A stretch of 64,000 nt of DNA from Pollenia angustigena (lineage: Eukaryota > Arthropoda > Insecta > Diptera > Polleniidae), in assembly GCA_930367215.1 (NCBI GenBank), contig OV884059.1, forward strand, positions 99,746,993 through 99,810,992, written 5' to 3'. The notes under the pieces were generated by a model. That model made no database searches. It was given only the letters and a program-made list of their open reading frames with translations, and was not told the origin of the DNA. Positions 1-11,574 of this stretch are shown here, piece after piece. Position 1 is the first letter of the stretch. The number at the start of each line of letters is the position of its first letter. Made by a program: the position numbers and the translations under genes.

Positions 1-804
1 GAAACATTTAATTAGATATTGATTAGCAAACATTTATTCTAATAAAACAATGTTATGACTTGTACTCCCTTTTAAAAGCAACACGTGTATAACTTATTCA
101 AATGCAACAAAGGATATGCTCCCTTATTCAAAAAATTATTTCTTTTGTATAAAAAGTTTATTAAACAAATTATATTAAATTCGATTTGAAACCATTATAG
201 ATACCTGTTTTATTTTTACAGATAACGTTAATGGAAATAAAAGTTATTCTTATGAAATGTATAACTAATATTTGCTGCATGTTATTAAATAATTTACTGT
301 GATCTCTATGTGTGATGAATTAAATGAAATATTTAATGTAAAGTTTTTACTTTTAATTTTATATACATACATATGTTTATCTTTATATAATACAGGGACC
401 GTAACAATTATAAGTGATATCAAAAAAGTTCCTTTATAAAAGTTATATTTTGTGAATTAAAAAAAAAAAATCCATATAAAAGAACTATTTTTCACCGTAA
501 AAATAAAAGCAATGTGTGTGTACACCTACGAAATAAAAGAGAAAACGCAGAGCCCTGAATTTTCCCATCGCAGATTTAAAAGCTTAAAAAGAGAAATTTA
601 TTTAGCTGTTATAAAAAAAATAATATAAAATAAAAAAATTAATTGAATACACGAACTACTTGAAACAAATACAACATGAAAGCGCATTTAAATTTTAAAA
701 ACGTTATTTTTCTGCGCAAGAACGTCATTGTAGTAAATGAGCACAAACACTTCCACCCAAACACTCTCTTAACCATCGTAAGGAAAGTTTAAATAAAATA
801 ATGC

Positions 805-1062
805 TTAAACTTTCATATTAGGAATTTTGCCGCTTTGCTTTTCTGGCAGGTGCTTTTCAATTGCATCAATAACTTCTTTTGCAATACCAATATTTTCAGG
901 TGCAGTATTAATATTTTCAGTTGACTGCAAAACATCGTTTTCGTGAGAACGCATTAAACCAGAATTTAGGTTTTTTATGAACAAAATAATATATAAATTT
1001 TTCCGCCGTTCGACTCTTCGTACACGTTGTTCATTCAACTCATGCTTTTCGCTGGCAGCCAA
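805..1062 (-). CDS. Doubtful small ORF, 85 aa
   Basis: An 85-residue ORF that starts with MAAS and is rich in charged residues. No domain, signal peptide or membrane segment is visible. It stands alone with no supporting neighbour. It could be an exon of an unseen gene, a fragment of a mobile-element protein, or chance. I do not recognise it. Confidence 0.2.
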   Translation of the reverse strand: MAASEKHELNEQRVRRVERRKNLYIILFIKNLNSGLMRSHENDVLQSTENINTAPENIGIAKEVIDAIEKHLPEKQSGKIPNMKV

Positions 1063-2360
1063 ATAAATAAACTAAACAAAATTTTGTACTTATTTTGTGT
1101 TAATTTAAAATAAATCAGTCTTTTTTATTATAATTGTAAAATATATAAATTATTCTGTTAAACAATCATTGCAAATATACGTTTTTGTCTCTCTGCCATG
1201 TTAAAACGAGTTTTTATCCGAGCCAGGGGTTCAATTTTGATTAATAGTTCCACCTTTAAGTAGACCGATCACCTCATAATCACTTTCTGAATGGATCTAA
1301 TTCTTTCCGTCAGTTAGCTTGTCTGTTAATGTTACCCTTTACGCAAATCACGGGTCGAAATTTTAAAGATAATTTTATGAAATTCGCTACATACCTCTAA
1401 ATTGCCATAAGGATGCCTAAGGGCCAAATTAAAATTGTGAGAATCTGTAAATACTTTCAGATGTCTCCATACAAAGCTTTTCCTGAAGAATAGGCACATA
1501 GACAATTAACCATCTACAAATGTTAATATTTAAAATAAATTCGGTGCAGAAATATAATATTTCCACCTAAATAACCTCACCAAACTTTAAAAAATCGATC
1601 TATGTACATAGAATTACGAAATGCAAAATTTTAAAATGGCATGTCGAGAGTTCTCATATCCTGATCGTGGTTGGAGTAGGCATATTTAGATGAGAATTTT
1701 TTTATATACGTTGGTGTAATTAAAAAACTTAACGCCAGTTTTTGCAACAACTATACCAACATCGATAACCTTTTTTGTAAAAGATTTGTAAACAGTGTTG
1801 TAATTGTTGTCATTTTTGCTAAAAACGATACCATGTCTTTAAAAACGCTTAACCTTCGCCACAAAAACCCACACTACGATATGGTTGAATATTTAGCACA
1901 TATAACTCTTATATAATTTTAAACTGATAACATAATATTGTTCTGGTGGGTCCATTACTGCCCATGAATCCCAAATTGAAAACACGCAAAAATGTCTCTG
2001 TAAAAACTGTGTGCCGCGTTACCGTTACTAAAGTATCAATTTGACTCTTTTTCTACGGTATTGGTACCCTTTATGACCCTTTTTTAATAACCCTCTTGTA
2101 TATTTTTTAACTGTTTTGTGCCACTTTTTGACCCTTTTTTGGAAATAGCACTCACATTTGTAAGCACTGCTGAATGGTAGTGCTTCAGCTAAATATATGT
2201 ATTCGAAATTAGTATTGCTTAAAATTAAACTTTGGAACAGACTCAAGGAAGAACCTTAAAATTCCATGTTTTGTTCTCTTTATTTGTTCGAAGAGGAGAT
2301 GGTGAAATGGACTTCAAGTGAAGATTTAATAAAAAAATACAGAACGAACATTTCTTAAAA

Positions 2361-2590
2361 GCGATCGAAACATGTCATGGTAACCTGCCGGCCAGGGTTC
2401 GAGCCCGAGCCACGTCAAGAATGAAAGATTATCAATAACAATTTTAATTAATTTTCATGTTGTAAAATTCCTTTCTTCACAAAAATAATTTAATAAAAAT
2501 TAAATTTCATGAACTTAAGCCTAATTAAAAATATTAAGGATTTGGATTGAGAACCATAAATAGTTCAACAAAATAACCACAATACTAATT
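2361..2590 (+). repeat. Truncated copy of dispersed fold-back repeat
   Basis: This segment matches 9113-9343 with scattered differences, including the GGTTCGAGCCC word at 2396-2406 and the AAGCCTAATTA word later. Only the right half of the fold-back repeat is present. Its divergence is clearly higher than between units A and B, so it is an older copy. Confidence 0.65.
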
Positions 2591-3151
2591 ATTGTAGTTA
2601 GTTTACGCAAAAAGTTTGTTTTAAAACATTTTTTACGACTTCACAAATTAGATTTTCGAATTTATTTAAAAAATACAATTTGGTGTTCGTTTCTTAACAA
2701 TGATTTTGCACTCCGAAGGGGTAGCCCTTACTAATGGCATAAAGCAATGAACTTTTCGACAGTGTTGATAGTGGCCTGTAAAATAGCTGACTTCGGTTAA
2801 TATATGGGGCTATTTTTTAAACGGCGACGATTTCCTCAATAAAGCTACGCAAAAATTTAAAAATTCGGAAAAGTTTGCGAATATAGCAAAAATTTTGGGA
2901 AATTTTTAATATTTCAGAAAAGCCATAAATTTATTAAAAGTCCTTAAAAAAAGTTTTTTTCTGAAATTACTATTTTTTTTTTTATAAAAAACCTGGTCTT
3001 TTTATTTTCTTTAAAATGGGAAATACTGCTGATAAAACGCTTGATCCTTTTTTAATATAATACCCTTTTTTGACCCCTTTTTCTGGAAAATCCCATTTTT
3101 GTGACGTTTTTTCGAAAATTTTTAACGGTAACCCTGACTGTGGGTATCATT

Positions 3152-3523
3152 CCTGCAAATAATAGGACCAGTCCAAACACGCGTGTAAAGAGTAGTCCAC
3201 AAGGGACCAGGACTAGTCCAAAAGTAACCTAAACTTATGGAAAAAACCTGGTCTATTTAACATTACGATATCCTCGGAGAGGACCATATAACCCACCTTT
3301 GGACCACTAAGGAGTAGTTTTAAAACTACTCCATGTTATACTCAAGAGGATTAGTTTTGAAGTCGTTTAAAAACGAATGCTTGTCGTTAAAAAACGAAGA
3401 CATGTCGTCTCACTACAAACACTTTTTAACAATGACATGGTCCATGCTTGCATTACATCGGACCAGTCCATGGAGTAGTCCATTTTATCAAAATGGATCA
3501 AGTGGTCCAATTTTATTTGCAGG
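3152..3523. mobile_element. MITE with CCTGCAAATAA inverted ends (unit A)
   Basis: A 372-bp non-coding element. Its left end reads CCTGCAAATAATAGGACCA and its right end is the near inverted complement (TTTGCAGG at 3516-3523). The interior is rich in GGTCC/ACTAGTCC words and an internal palindrome around GGAGTAGTTTTAAAACTACTCC. Imperfect 8-bp flanks (GGTATCAT-like and GGTATGCT) hint at a hAT-type target duplication, but they do not match exactly. The ORFs across it are by-products. Confidence 0.65.
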
Positions 3524-4419
3524 GGTATGCTCGGGCTTAAACGACAATACATTTTTACTTGCTTATTTTATGCAAATGTGTTCTATTAAATAGTTGAATA
3601 CTTGCTATCTAATAAGACACCTTTGTTTTTCGTAATACATATTTTTACTTATTTTAAAAGCATAATTCTAAATTTTACCGCATATTAAACGCGTATAAAA
3701 CAGGCAATGATCCAACTACAAATGGCAACGTAACGTATACAAAACTATTTGGGTTTCATCTTTAATAACAACAGGGGATTGGCTTACAATTTTTTTCGAA
3801 CCACCCTGTTGACAACTTTGTTTTAAGGTAAATTTTCGGGACGCCTGGAAGAGCCTTAACCGCTACCAAACACGACGACCCTGCAAAATAATAACTTGTT
3901 TATATGTGTGAATATTGTATTATTTAAGTGAAATGTTGTACATATAAATACTGTTAAATTGTTGTAAATACATTATATTAGTTTTAATTGCCAATATGTT
4001 CCATTAAAAACGTCCTTAACATAAAGGACTCTTTTAAAACTAAATAAAAATAATAATTTAAGCACAGTTAATGTAAAACAGTGAACAAGTAAACAGCAAT
4101 TACAGAAACAGAAAACAATTAAAAAGAAAATATTGTTAAAAAAAAATTGAAAAAAACCATTTCAACAAATTTAATTACAAGAACAGAATAAATTTGTAGA
4201 TCCAAAAACAGAAACTGTTACTCAAAAAAGGTGCAATCTCATGCAAAAACTGAAAAAAGGAGAATTATTAAACCGACTTTTAATTTAAAATTTTGATTTT
4301 TTACAAAGCGTGACACCGTCAAGTCCTTTAAACTTTTTAAAGGCTCAAGTAATAAAAAAATTACAAGTTTTATTTGCAAACTGCACAGAGGTTTAAAAGA
4401 AATAAATTCGAAAAAAAGA
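3524..4419 (+). promoter_or_regulatory. Upstream region of IR copy 1
   Basis: No gene is seen. From about 3890 to the start codon the sequence is conserved with the region before IR copy 2 (12700-13233) and, more loosely, before IR copy 3 (55718-56256). A roughly 530-bp promoter/5'UTR segment therefore moved with the gene. No clear TATA box or initiator can be singled out in this AT-rich DNA. Confidence 0.4.
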
Positions 4420-6270
4420 ATGAACATTAAAATGCAATTTTATAAATTCATTATTTTATTTGTAATTGTAAGAATTTCCATTGCTAAATTAACTCCACCT
4501 GAAAATAGGAATGAACCTAATTTTCCTTTACGCATCATCAACGAATTAAATCAGAAACTCAATGTAAAATGGAATGCTGTGGTCACTCTAGACTTTAAAC
4601 AGGAAATTGAAGATGCGATTAAATCATTGTATTTGCCCGCACTGTTAATAAATAAGAAATTTCACACAAACATCAAGACATTATATCGCGACCAGCTTCT
4701 CACTGTAGTGTATTTAAAACTTTCATCTTTAAATAATGTCTATGAAATCGTCGAAGAACTCTTAAAACATTCGCAATATACCCATATTTTATGGATTATA
4801 CCGGAAGCCAGCATGACAGATTTGTGGAGTTTAGCAGACAAAAACTGGTTTTCTGGCTATACGAATGTTTTGTATTACACAGATGGAGGATTATTTAGTT
4901 ACCAACCAGTGCCCAACGTAACAGTTTATCGTATAAGACATCTAACAGAGTATGTCGATAGAAAAGAAGTACAAGATTTTCAACGATATCCCTTAAAAGT
5001 ACCCATTATAACATTTCCACCGCGTTGTTATTCTTTTCAAGACAGTTCTGGAAAAACAAAAACTACCGGATATTTATATAAAATGATTAAAATTTTTGCA
5101 GAACAGCATAATTTCCGATTACTTGATATTCAAGGTTATAATATATCCTTGAATAATGAGAAACTTAAACAGGGTGTGAATAACAAAACTTTGGATATTG
5201 TGCCTTTAGGATTGCATATTTCCGATCGATTTGCTGGTAGCAGTAGCGATGTTTTGTGGAATATGAAAGCACTTATTGTGGCACCTTTTCCGCCACCCCT
5301 GTCTAGAACTGAATATTTCTTACATCCCTTCACTGTTACCACCAGAACTTGTATTCTGCTACTGCTGTTATTTTGTGTTTTTGCAGTGTCTTTTATTTAC
5401 TACCGGCAACACCATACGAATGAATTGGACTTTGGCAAATCCGCTTTGTATGTTTTGGCCGTGTTCATTTGTCAATATCACGCAAATTTTAAAGTCGAAA
5501 GGTTTATGCACAAGCTGATTTATTTTCTGATGTTCGTCAATGGTTTCATTCTAAGCAATTTGTATTTGGCCAAATTATCCACTCTATTTGTGCAAGATGT
5601 TTATGAAGCGAAAATAGAAAAATTGGAGGATCTAAATAAAACATCACATCAACTTATAATAACCCAAGATAGTTTAACTTTTTTAGACAAGTTACCTGAT
5701 ATACGAAAATTTGTAGATCAAAAGACCAAACTTGTAAGTAGAGGAGAAATATACCAAGCTCACCGTGACCTGAACCAGTCAAATATGTTCATGGCCGCGG
5801 AAAATAAAGCGGATTTTGTATTATTTCAGCAGCGTTATCTCAAAGTTCCTCGTTTGTATAAAATCAATGAAGCAATCTTGATAATTCAGGAGTATTTTAC
5901 CGCACGGCGAGACTTACCTTATCTTCAGTTATTCAATCGTTATTTGAAATATATAATGGAATCAGGTATTCTAGCTAATTTTATGGAAGATACTAACTAT
6001 GATGGCATTCATAGTGGAGAAATTCGTTTCTTTAGTGAATCTGAAAGCAGCGATGTACTTTTAGATTTTAATTATTTTAAGACTATATTCCTTTTTTTCG
6101 TATTCGGTATGTGTGTTTCTCCAATTGTATTTATAGTGGAATTGTTATATGCTAAATATGTTAAGAAAATCAGCCCTTGTTTTGGAAATCGAATTGGAGT
6201 CAAATTGAAATCAAAAAAAAAAAATTTAAACGTTCCTATTTTCAAAGTTCATAAAAATAATGCGTTTTAA
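4420..6270 (+). CDS. Divergent ionotropic receptor, copy 1 (616 aa)
   Basis: Predicted insect ionotropic receptor, a variant glutamate-receptor-like ligand-gated cation channel subunit used in chemosensation and placed in sensory dendrite membranes. Visible parts: a signal peptide at residues 1-22; a divergent N-terminal domain to about 190; the S1 ligand-binding half at about 193-300, starting KVPIITFPPRCY; TM1 at 309-328 (CILLLLLFCVF); a pore loop at about 338-352; TM2 at 363-386; S2 at about 396-545; TM3 at 553-575; and a short basic cytoplasmic tail. The gene is a single uninterrupted exon, and length and topology fit the fly divergent IRs (Ir20a/Ir52/Ir94-like clade; the exact subfamily is uncertain). 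The start is the first ATG, directly before the signal peptide. It differs from copy 2 mainly at residues 59-147. Confidence 0.88.
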   Translation: MNIKMQFYKFIILFVIVRISIAKLTPPENRNEPNFPLRIINELNQKLNVKWNAVVTLDFKQEIEDAIKSLYLPALLINKKFHTNIKTLYRDQLLTVVYLKLSSLNNVYEIVEELLKHSQYTHILWIIPEASMTDLWSLADKNWFSGYTNVLYYTDGGLFSYQPVPNVTVYRIRHLTEYVDRKEVQDFQRYPLKVPIITFPPRCYSFQDSSGKTKTTGYLYKMIKIFAEQHNFRLLDIQGYNISLNNEKLKQGVNNKTLDIVPLGLHISDRFAGSSSDVLWNMKALIVAPFPPPLSRTEYFLHPFTVTTRTCILLLLLFCVFAVSFIYYRQHHTNELDFGKSALYVLAVFICQYHANFKVERFMHKLIYFLMFVNGFILSNLYLAKLSTLFVQDVYEAKIEKLEDLNKTSHQLIITQDSLTFLDKLPDIRKFVDQKTKLVSRGEIYQAHRDLNQSNMFMAAENKADFVLFQQRYLKVPRLYKINEAILIIQEYFTARRDLPYLQLFNRYLKYIMESGILANFMEDTNYDGIHSGEIRFFSESESSDVLLDFNYFKTIFLFFVFGMCVSPIVFIVELLYAKYVKKISPCFGNRIGVKLKSKKKNLNVPIFKVHKNNAF

Positions 6271-7025
6271 GTAGCACTTGCCTTTAAAATAAGGACTATT
6301 CAAATCGAGAACAACTACGATCATTTAAAAAAAAAATAAACTGAAAATGGCTAAACAAATATTTATCACTCTAGCATTTCATAAGTATATATTTTTTATG
6401 ATATGAAAATATTGTTTCATTTGATTTGTACTTATGAAAACATTGTTAAGAATAATCAAAATGTAAAATTAAATTAAAAAAAATAATACATATCAGTTTT
6501 CAAAAGTTTTTAGGTGAGAGAAAAAACGTTAGAAAATTTAAAATGTTTACAATATTGAAACGAAAAGTACACATTTTGATTAAAATGAAACCAGAAATAT
6601 ATAGCGGTTGAGAAAATTTTGTTTTCCTAAGCACAGCTTCGTTATTTGGTTTTTGGAAATGTCAAAATCTGAAAAATGCAGATAGGCCGTACTAATTAGT
6701 ATGAATATGAAATACATATGAATATTATATACATTAAATAATAACAGTTTTAGTTTCTTTTACTGGTTTAAGTAAAAAAAAAAAGTACTAAATATTTGTT
6801 TAAATTACACTATGCAACAAAATTAATCTTTTATAGTGATTTTTGATGTTTTTTTCTCTTTTTTTGTGCGTAACGGTCCTCTAGGTACAAAACTTTGTCA
6901 TTTGTAAAATTGCATGGTCAAAATTTTGCCATATGCGTTTTAATATAGGGAATAAAGATCTATAAAAAACTCAATTTTGAAATTTTTGCAGATAGGTTAT
7001 TAGGTCTTTAAGATGACGATATATA
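6271..7025. other. Non-coding, downstream of IR copy 1
   Basis: AT-rich DNA with several AATAAA-like words shortly after the stop codon (for example around 6335) that could serve polyadenylation. No other feature is seen. The same sequence lies at 15085-15839 in unit B. Confidence 0.4.
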
Positions 7026-7788
7026 TCGAGGGTTATTTTTCAAATAGTGCTATCTGAAAAATCACAACTTTACAGGAGAGCGAAAAAACTGATTTATTCG
7101 ATAACTCTAGGAGTAATAACTAAACTTTATTTTACAATGTTATTAAAAATGAACGACTAAATCATACATATATTAATGTTTTTTAAATTCATGATATTCG
7201 CGCTTATATGTCTGATAGCACTATTTACAAATTAAAATTTTATCGACTTGAACATTGAAATAAGCAGATAGCACTATTTGAACAAAAATAAAATGAGCTG
7301 CAATGAATACTTTTTAGACTTTAATTAATTAAGTTCCACGATTTTTTATTCAGTCAGTGAACACGTTGCTATAAAAACTCCATAAATAAAAAAATATTTA
7401 CTATAGACAAAAACTCATCGACAAATTTTTTGCAGTTTTTTTTTTTGCAAAATTTCTACAACGAATTTTAAAATTATATTAGTTTATTAAATCTAGACAC
7501 AATTCCTAACCATTTGATGTATAATATGTCTACTTTGTAATAACACTTTTTATCATTTTATTATATGAAGTAATATTTTTTATGTAGATAGCACTTTTTT
7601 ACCAAAAAAAAAAAAACGTGTGTGTTAGATAGCACAAAAAATATTTATGAAAAAAAACGTTTTGGGAAAATTTTTTTTTTTTTTTTCAAATTTAAATGAC
7701 AGATGACCCTTCCGTAAGTGAACACATTTCTGTAAAAAAAAAATTTTTGAAAAATTTCAGATAGCACTATTTGAAAAATAACCCTCGA
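7026..7788. mobile_element. 763-bp MITE with long inverted ends and TA flanks (unit A)
   Basis: The ends are long inverted repeats: the left begins TCGAGGGTTATTTTTCAAAT and the right ends with its complement ACCCTCGA. Both are bordered by TA, as expected for a Tc1/mariner-type MITE. The core word GATAGCACT recurs in the interior (about 7214, 7265, 7586, 7626, 7759), so the end sequence has been partly amplified inside. There is no coding capacity. Confidence 0.75.
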
Positions 7789-8840
7789 TATAAAACATAT
7801 GTACAATGTGATGTTGCATCACCGTCGACTTCTTTATCTTTGCTTATTAATGTCTAAATGGTAATTAAAAAGCTTAAAAGCTTCTAAACTAACGAAAATA
7901 AGAATTAATTTTAAATATATGTGGGTATTCATTTAAATTTTTTTTGGTTGGAAGAAAGAAAAATTACACTCTTATTGACGAGAACGGGGGTTTTTTTTAA
8001 AGTACAAACTGTCAAAATAAAATAATCTGTCAAATAATTCGTGGAAGTAATTGATAATTTTTAAAGATGCCGAATTAAAGTGTTAAAAGTGAATTAATGG
8101 ACTACTTAATTTAAAACGAGGTGAATGGTGTTATTTTCATCATAATATTCGACTACAAAAAAGTTACCTCAAAATGGCGATTGTCTGCCAAAAAGTCGAG
8201 AATTTTATGAACTTCAGCTTCTCTTCATTTTTTTGAACCCATTTCTTTTTTTTTAATTGCTTTTTTCATTGCACACATTCTTTATATGAATTTTTCTTTT
8301 TTAAAGATTAAATGAGAAAGAAGTTATCTTTGAAATGTTGTAACTATAAAAAATAATTTTTAAAATCAGAGTTTTACAATTCAAGAGTTTTTAAAAAGAG
8401 TGGAAAAGTTTCAACGAAAAAGGAATCGACAGAGTTGAAAATATGTGAAAAATATTTTGTTTTGAACCATTTTTTTCATGTAAAAAAATTTAAAAATATT
8501 TTTAATTTTTACAATAAAATAGAGAAATCACTCGTTAACCTAAGATAACGTTGGACTAGCACAACTGCGAAAAAATTTTTAATTTTTGGATTTACTGAAT
8601 AGAAAAAAGAAAATCCATTTAGCTTTCCACATTTTAATTTAAAAAGATTAAATTTGGTTGTAAATGGAGTGCAAGTTATTTTCGGGAATACAAAATTTAT
8701 TATAAAGATTTTTGTATGACGTGATAAATATTTGATAAATACACTGGAATTTATTGTTGAGGGAAAGCTAGCTTCTTGGTTGCTTAGGCCAGATCATCAG
8801 GAAACCTTTTCCAAAGATTTTAGAAAAGCTAAATATTTTT
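7789..8840. other. Non-coding stretch of unit A
   Basis: AT-rich with homopolymer runs, no gene seen. Near 8785 it contains GCTTAGGCCAGATCATCAGG, a word also found at 51809. This marks the edge of a dispersed repeat. Confidence 0.4.
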
Positions 8841-9303
8841 AATCCAAATTTTTTAATATTTTTAATTAGGCTTAAGTTCATAAAATTTAATTTTTCATTA
8901 AATTATTTTTATGAAGAAAGGAAAGGAAAAACAGAAGTAAGGAAAAAACATGTAAAATCAATGAAAATGGATAATCATTCAGGAAAGCTAATTTCGATCT
9001 ACCAAATGTTAGAATACAATTTGGTTTAAGGATTGATGTTTGACTATTGACGTCAGCAGTCGTCGATTGCTGCGAGTGTAAGACGGCAAATCCATCTGAG
9101 GAGATCGAGTGGTTGCGATCGAAACATGTCATGGTAACCTGCCGGCCGGGGTTCGAGCCCCAGCCACGTCAAGAATAAAAGATTATCAATAACAATTTTA
9201 ATTAATTTTCATGTTGTAATATTCCTTTCTTCATAAAAATAATTTAATGAAAAATAAAATTTCATGAACTTAAGCCTAATTAAGAATATTAAAAATTTGG
9301 ATT
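8841..9303. repeat. Fold-back repeat with tRNA-like B box (unit A)
   Basis: Inverted arms of about 83 bp: 8841-8923 pairs with 9222-9303 and carries the word TAATTAGGCTTAAGTTCAT and its complement. The loop contains GGTTCGAGCCC at 9150-9160, a match to the RNA polymerase III B-box consensus, preceded by CCTGCCGGCC. It may derive from a tRNA-related SINE, but no proper A box or cloverleaf can be made. In unit B the giant palindrome has inserted into the right arm of this same repeat. Confidence 0.6.
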
Positions 9304-10660
9304 AAAAAACATAAAAATTTCAACAAAATAACCACAATACTAATTTTTAAAGCTAAATATATTATACAAATAAAACCCTAAAGCGAATAAAAATTTTAAA
9401 TACTCAAAGTCTTACTTATAACAATATCAAAGCTTAAACAAAACACAATTTTCTTACTTCTTATCTATAATAACGGAGGAATAATGATTACTCAAGGTTA
9501 CCAAACACTATGGAAAGAACCTGGAGTTCATCATTTCGATAATTCGAAAATTTGATCTTACAAAAGAACTTTTTGATAACGAATACTTTTAACTAGCTTT
9601 CGATTTGACACCAGATCATAATAATAATTATTATTGCGGCAATTGAATAAACCAGGGAACTTTTTGTATTAACGGGCATTTTGGAAAACCAATTACTGAA
9701 GCAATAACGGGCTTACTTTAAACGCGTAATATTATTCAAACACTATGAATTCATTAAATATTGAACATACTTTGCACTCCAATAATATAACAAAATATAA
9801 AATTAAAGGTGTATTTGCTTGTAATTTATTACCATTACAACCAGCTATAAAACTCTAATTTTACATTGCTAACACTGATCCATTATAAAATCCTGGAAAG
9901 AATTGGGTTTCTCTTTATTTAAAAAAAAAAAAATAATCTGCCGAGTTCTTTGTTCTGCTGATCAACATCCAAATAAATCTTTTTGGTTACTTTTAAATAA
10001 TAATTGTTAAACTTTAATCTATAGTTACCCTGGAATTCAATTCTATGTCGTGTTTATTGTTGTTTATTTATTAGTTTAAGATCTTAAAATATAAGTTTTA
10101 AACATATTTTAAAACTGTTTAATTATTTTAATTTATATGATAATGATATTTTAGTTGTAAATTTATTTAAGTATATTTTGAGGAATTCCTAAGAATTAAA
10201 TAAAGATATAAAATTTTAAAACATAATTGTTGTTTTCTTATATGACGCTTTCTACGTTCCGTACGACCTCTGAAAGCATTTTGTTCATGTCGTCATACAG
10301 ATATTCTATCTAAAATATAATCCTGTCCGCCAAAGTGCGTTAAGAATATTTGCTCATCGATGAGAGGGGGGGGTATAAGCACTTCTATTAAATGAATCCC
10401 TACTCTCTTGTTTTCTTGATCATTGTCAATTATGCATGATTTGGTTGTTCATAACGGCTTTGTTGATAGATAATTGACAATAAGAAATTTTGTTTTTAAG
10501 TTTTGCTAAAGCCATTTTTCGAATAACCTAATAACCTAATTTTGGTACAATAAACCGGTTATTTTAATAATGTGTAATTTAGAAACGTTTTCCTTACTTT
10601 TGCTGCAAATATTCATGTAATTTTAGTATTTTTCTAATTGTTATATTTGGAAAAACTAAA
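9304..10660. other. Non-coding stretch of unit A
   Basis: AT-rich sequence with no ORF of note and no repeat structure that I recognise. It is repeated nearly unchanged at 41574-42930 in the distal part of unit B. Confidence 0.4.
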
Positions 10661-11110
10661 GTTTCTACGCGGGAAAGAATTGCCGGGAATCCCGGGACAT
10701 TTTTTAATTAATTCCGGGAAAATTTTTCCGGGAATTTCAAATTAAATTTTTTGAGAATTTAATTTGTTAGCATCGTTTAAATCAAAAACGAGCACTAAAA
10801 ATATATTCTGTACTAAAATTACTAAAAACTACCTACAAATCGAACTATTTTTCCTACGCCAATAAGTCAACGGTCTTTTTAATTTCTGATGAATTGTCTA
10901 AAAAGCTTCTTGAAGTAGAAAATGAAAATGTACACGATACACCATCACCAACACCAGATCATGATCCAAAGTCTTAAAAAAAAGAATTTGACGTCTAACG
11001 TTTTTACTATAAAACCAACGTCTGAAGGAAGCAAGAGCACGTGTTCGTTAGCAGGCAATATACATACATTTCAACAAGGATTAGAAATAGAATCTCTGAT
11101 GAGCTTTTAA
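10661..11110 (+). repeat. CCCGGGA-rich module, probable transposon relic (unit A)
   Basis: Begins GTTTCTACGCGGGAAAG and contains several CCGGGAAT words. A reading frame at about 10852-10978 could encode a fragment ending in a stretch like SKKLLEVENENVHDT, followed by a stop. Related sequence lies inside both arms of the giant palindrome (19820-20322 and 39647-40145). This is probably debris of an unidentified DNA transposon; a family cannot be named from sequence alone. Confidence 0.45.
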
Positions 11111-11574
11111 ATGCTTTAATAATACAAAAAAAATTTTCTTGAAAGACAATTAATTTTACAAGTTGCTATTAATGATAACTACTAAATATTAATAAGTTTT
11201 AATAATTCGTGATCTCCAAAAATTAAATATTTACGTTAGGGTGGCAGTGAAGTGTATGAACGAAATTTTTTTGCTGAATTTCAAAGAAGCGTACATGGAA
11301 TATTGTGCTAATTGGTCTTGACAATAAATATAAAGAGTTTGAGCGAAATCGGAGAATTTTAAGTGCTGCCCCAAAGAGGTCAAAGGTAAAATTTCAGTAA
11401 ATTCGTTATCTTCATTAAGTATTCATATAGAATTTTATCTGTTTCTTCCTGGCTCAGCGTGAAATTTGTAAAATGTATTCCTTCGTGTGATAAGAATATT
11501 CAGCAAAACTTTTGAAAAAATTAGTCCTCCCATTGTCCTGTGGATCAAACAAACCTCGGTTTTATATGTATTAC
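11111..11574. repeat. Dispersed TTAGGGTGG repeat fragment (unit A)
   Basis: From about 11230 the sequence reads ACGTTAGGGTGGCAGTG, followed by a segment containing AAGTGCTGCCCCAAAGAG. The complement of that segment recurs at about 48350-48380, and a shorter match starts at 45186. It is likely a fragment of a dispersed non-autonomous element. No coding capacity. Confidence 0.4.

Larger units (their letters stand above)
1..2818. other. AT-rich flank without recognised gene
   Basis: No convincing gene is visible. The stretch is AT-rich with many A/T runs. It holds one doubtful minus-strand ORF (805-1062) and a truncated copy of a dispersed repeat (2361-2590). A T-rich segment around 2040-2150, with repeated ACCCTTTTT-like words, resembles the segment at 3040-3130, so it is probably another dispersed repeat. 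The tandem duplication begins at the right edge. Confidence 0.5.
2819..11574. repeat. Tandem segmental duplication, unit A (about 8.76 kb)
   Basis: The sequence from 2819 onward reappears almost unchanged from 11575. Unit A runs to the junction where 'attacAAACggcgacg' starts the second copy. The left edge (ttAAACgg), the junction (acAAACgg) and the right edge of unit B at 43846 (acAAACag) share AAAC, which suggests microhomology-mediated or unequal-exchange duplication. Differences from unit B include about 50 bp absent in unit A near 3857 and present near 12619, and a 333-bp internal duplication found only in unit B. The unit contains one IR gene and several MITEs. Confidence 0.9.

Noticed and set aside
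3333..3593. 86-aa ORF, with a near-identical copy at 12092-12352
   Set aside because: It lies across the 372-bp MITE and is conserved only because the whole unit was duplicated. No domain.
8887..9132. 81-aa minus-strand ORF repeated at 18034-18279
   Set aside because: It falls inside the fold-back repeat; conservation reflects DNA duplication.
9113..9170. A tRNA gene around GGTTCGAGCCC
   Set aside because: Only the B-box and part of a T arm fit. No acceptor stem, anticodon arm or A box can be formed. Kept only as a tRNA-like motif.
10922..11110. 62-aa ORF starting MKMYTIHHH, repeated at 43192
   Set aside because: Out of frame with the more protein-like reading (VENENVHDT) of the same DNA; a by-product of the CCCGGGA module.
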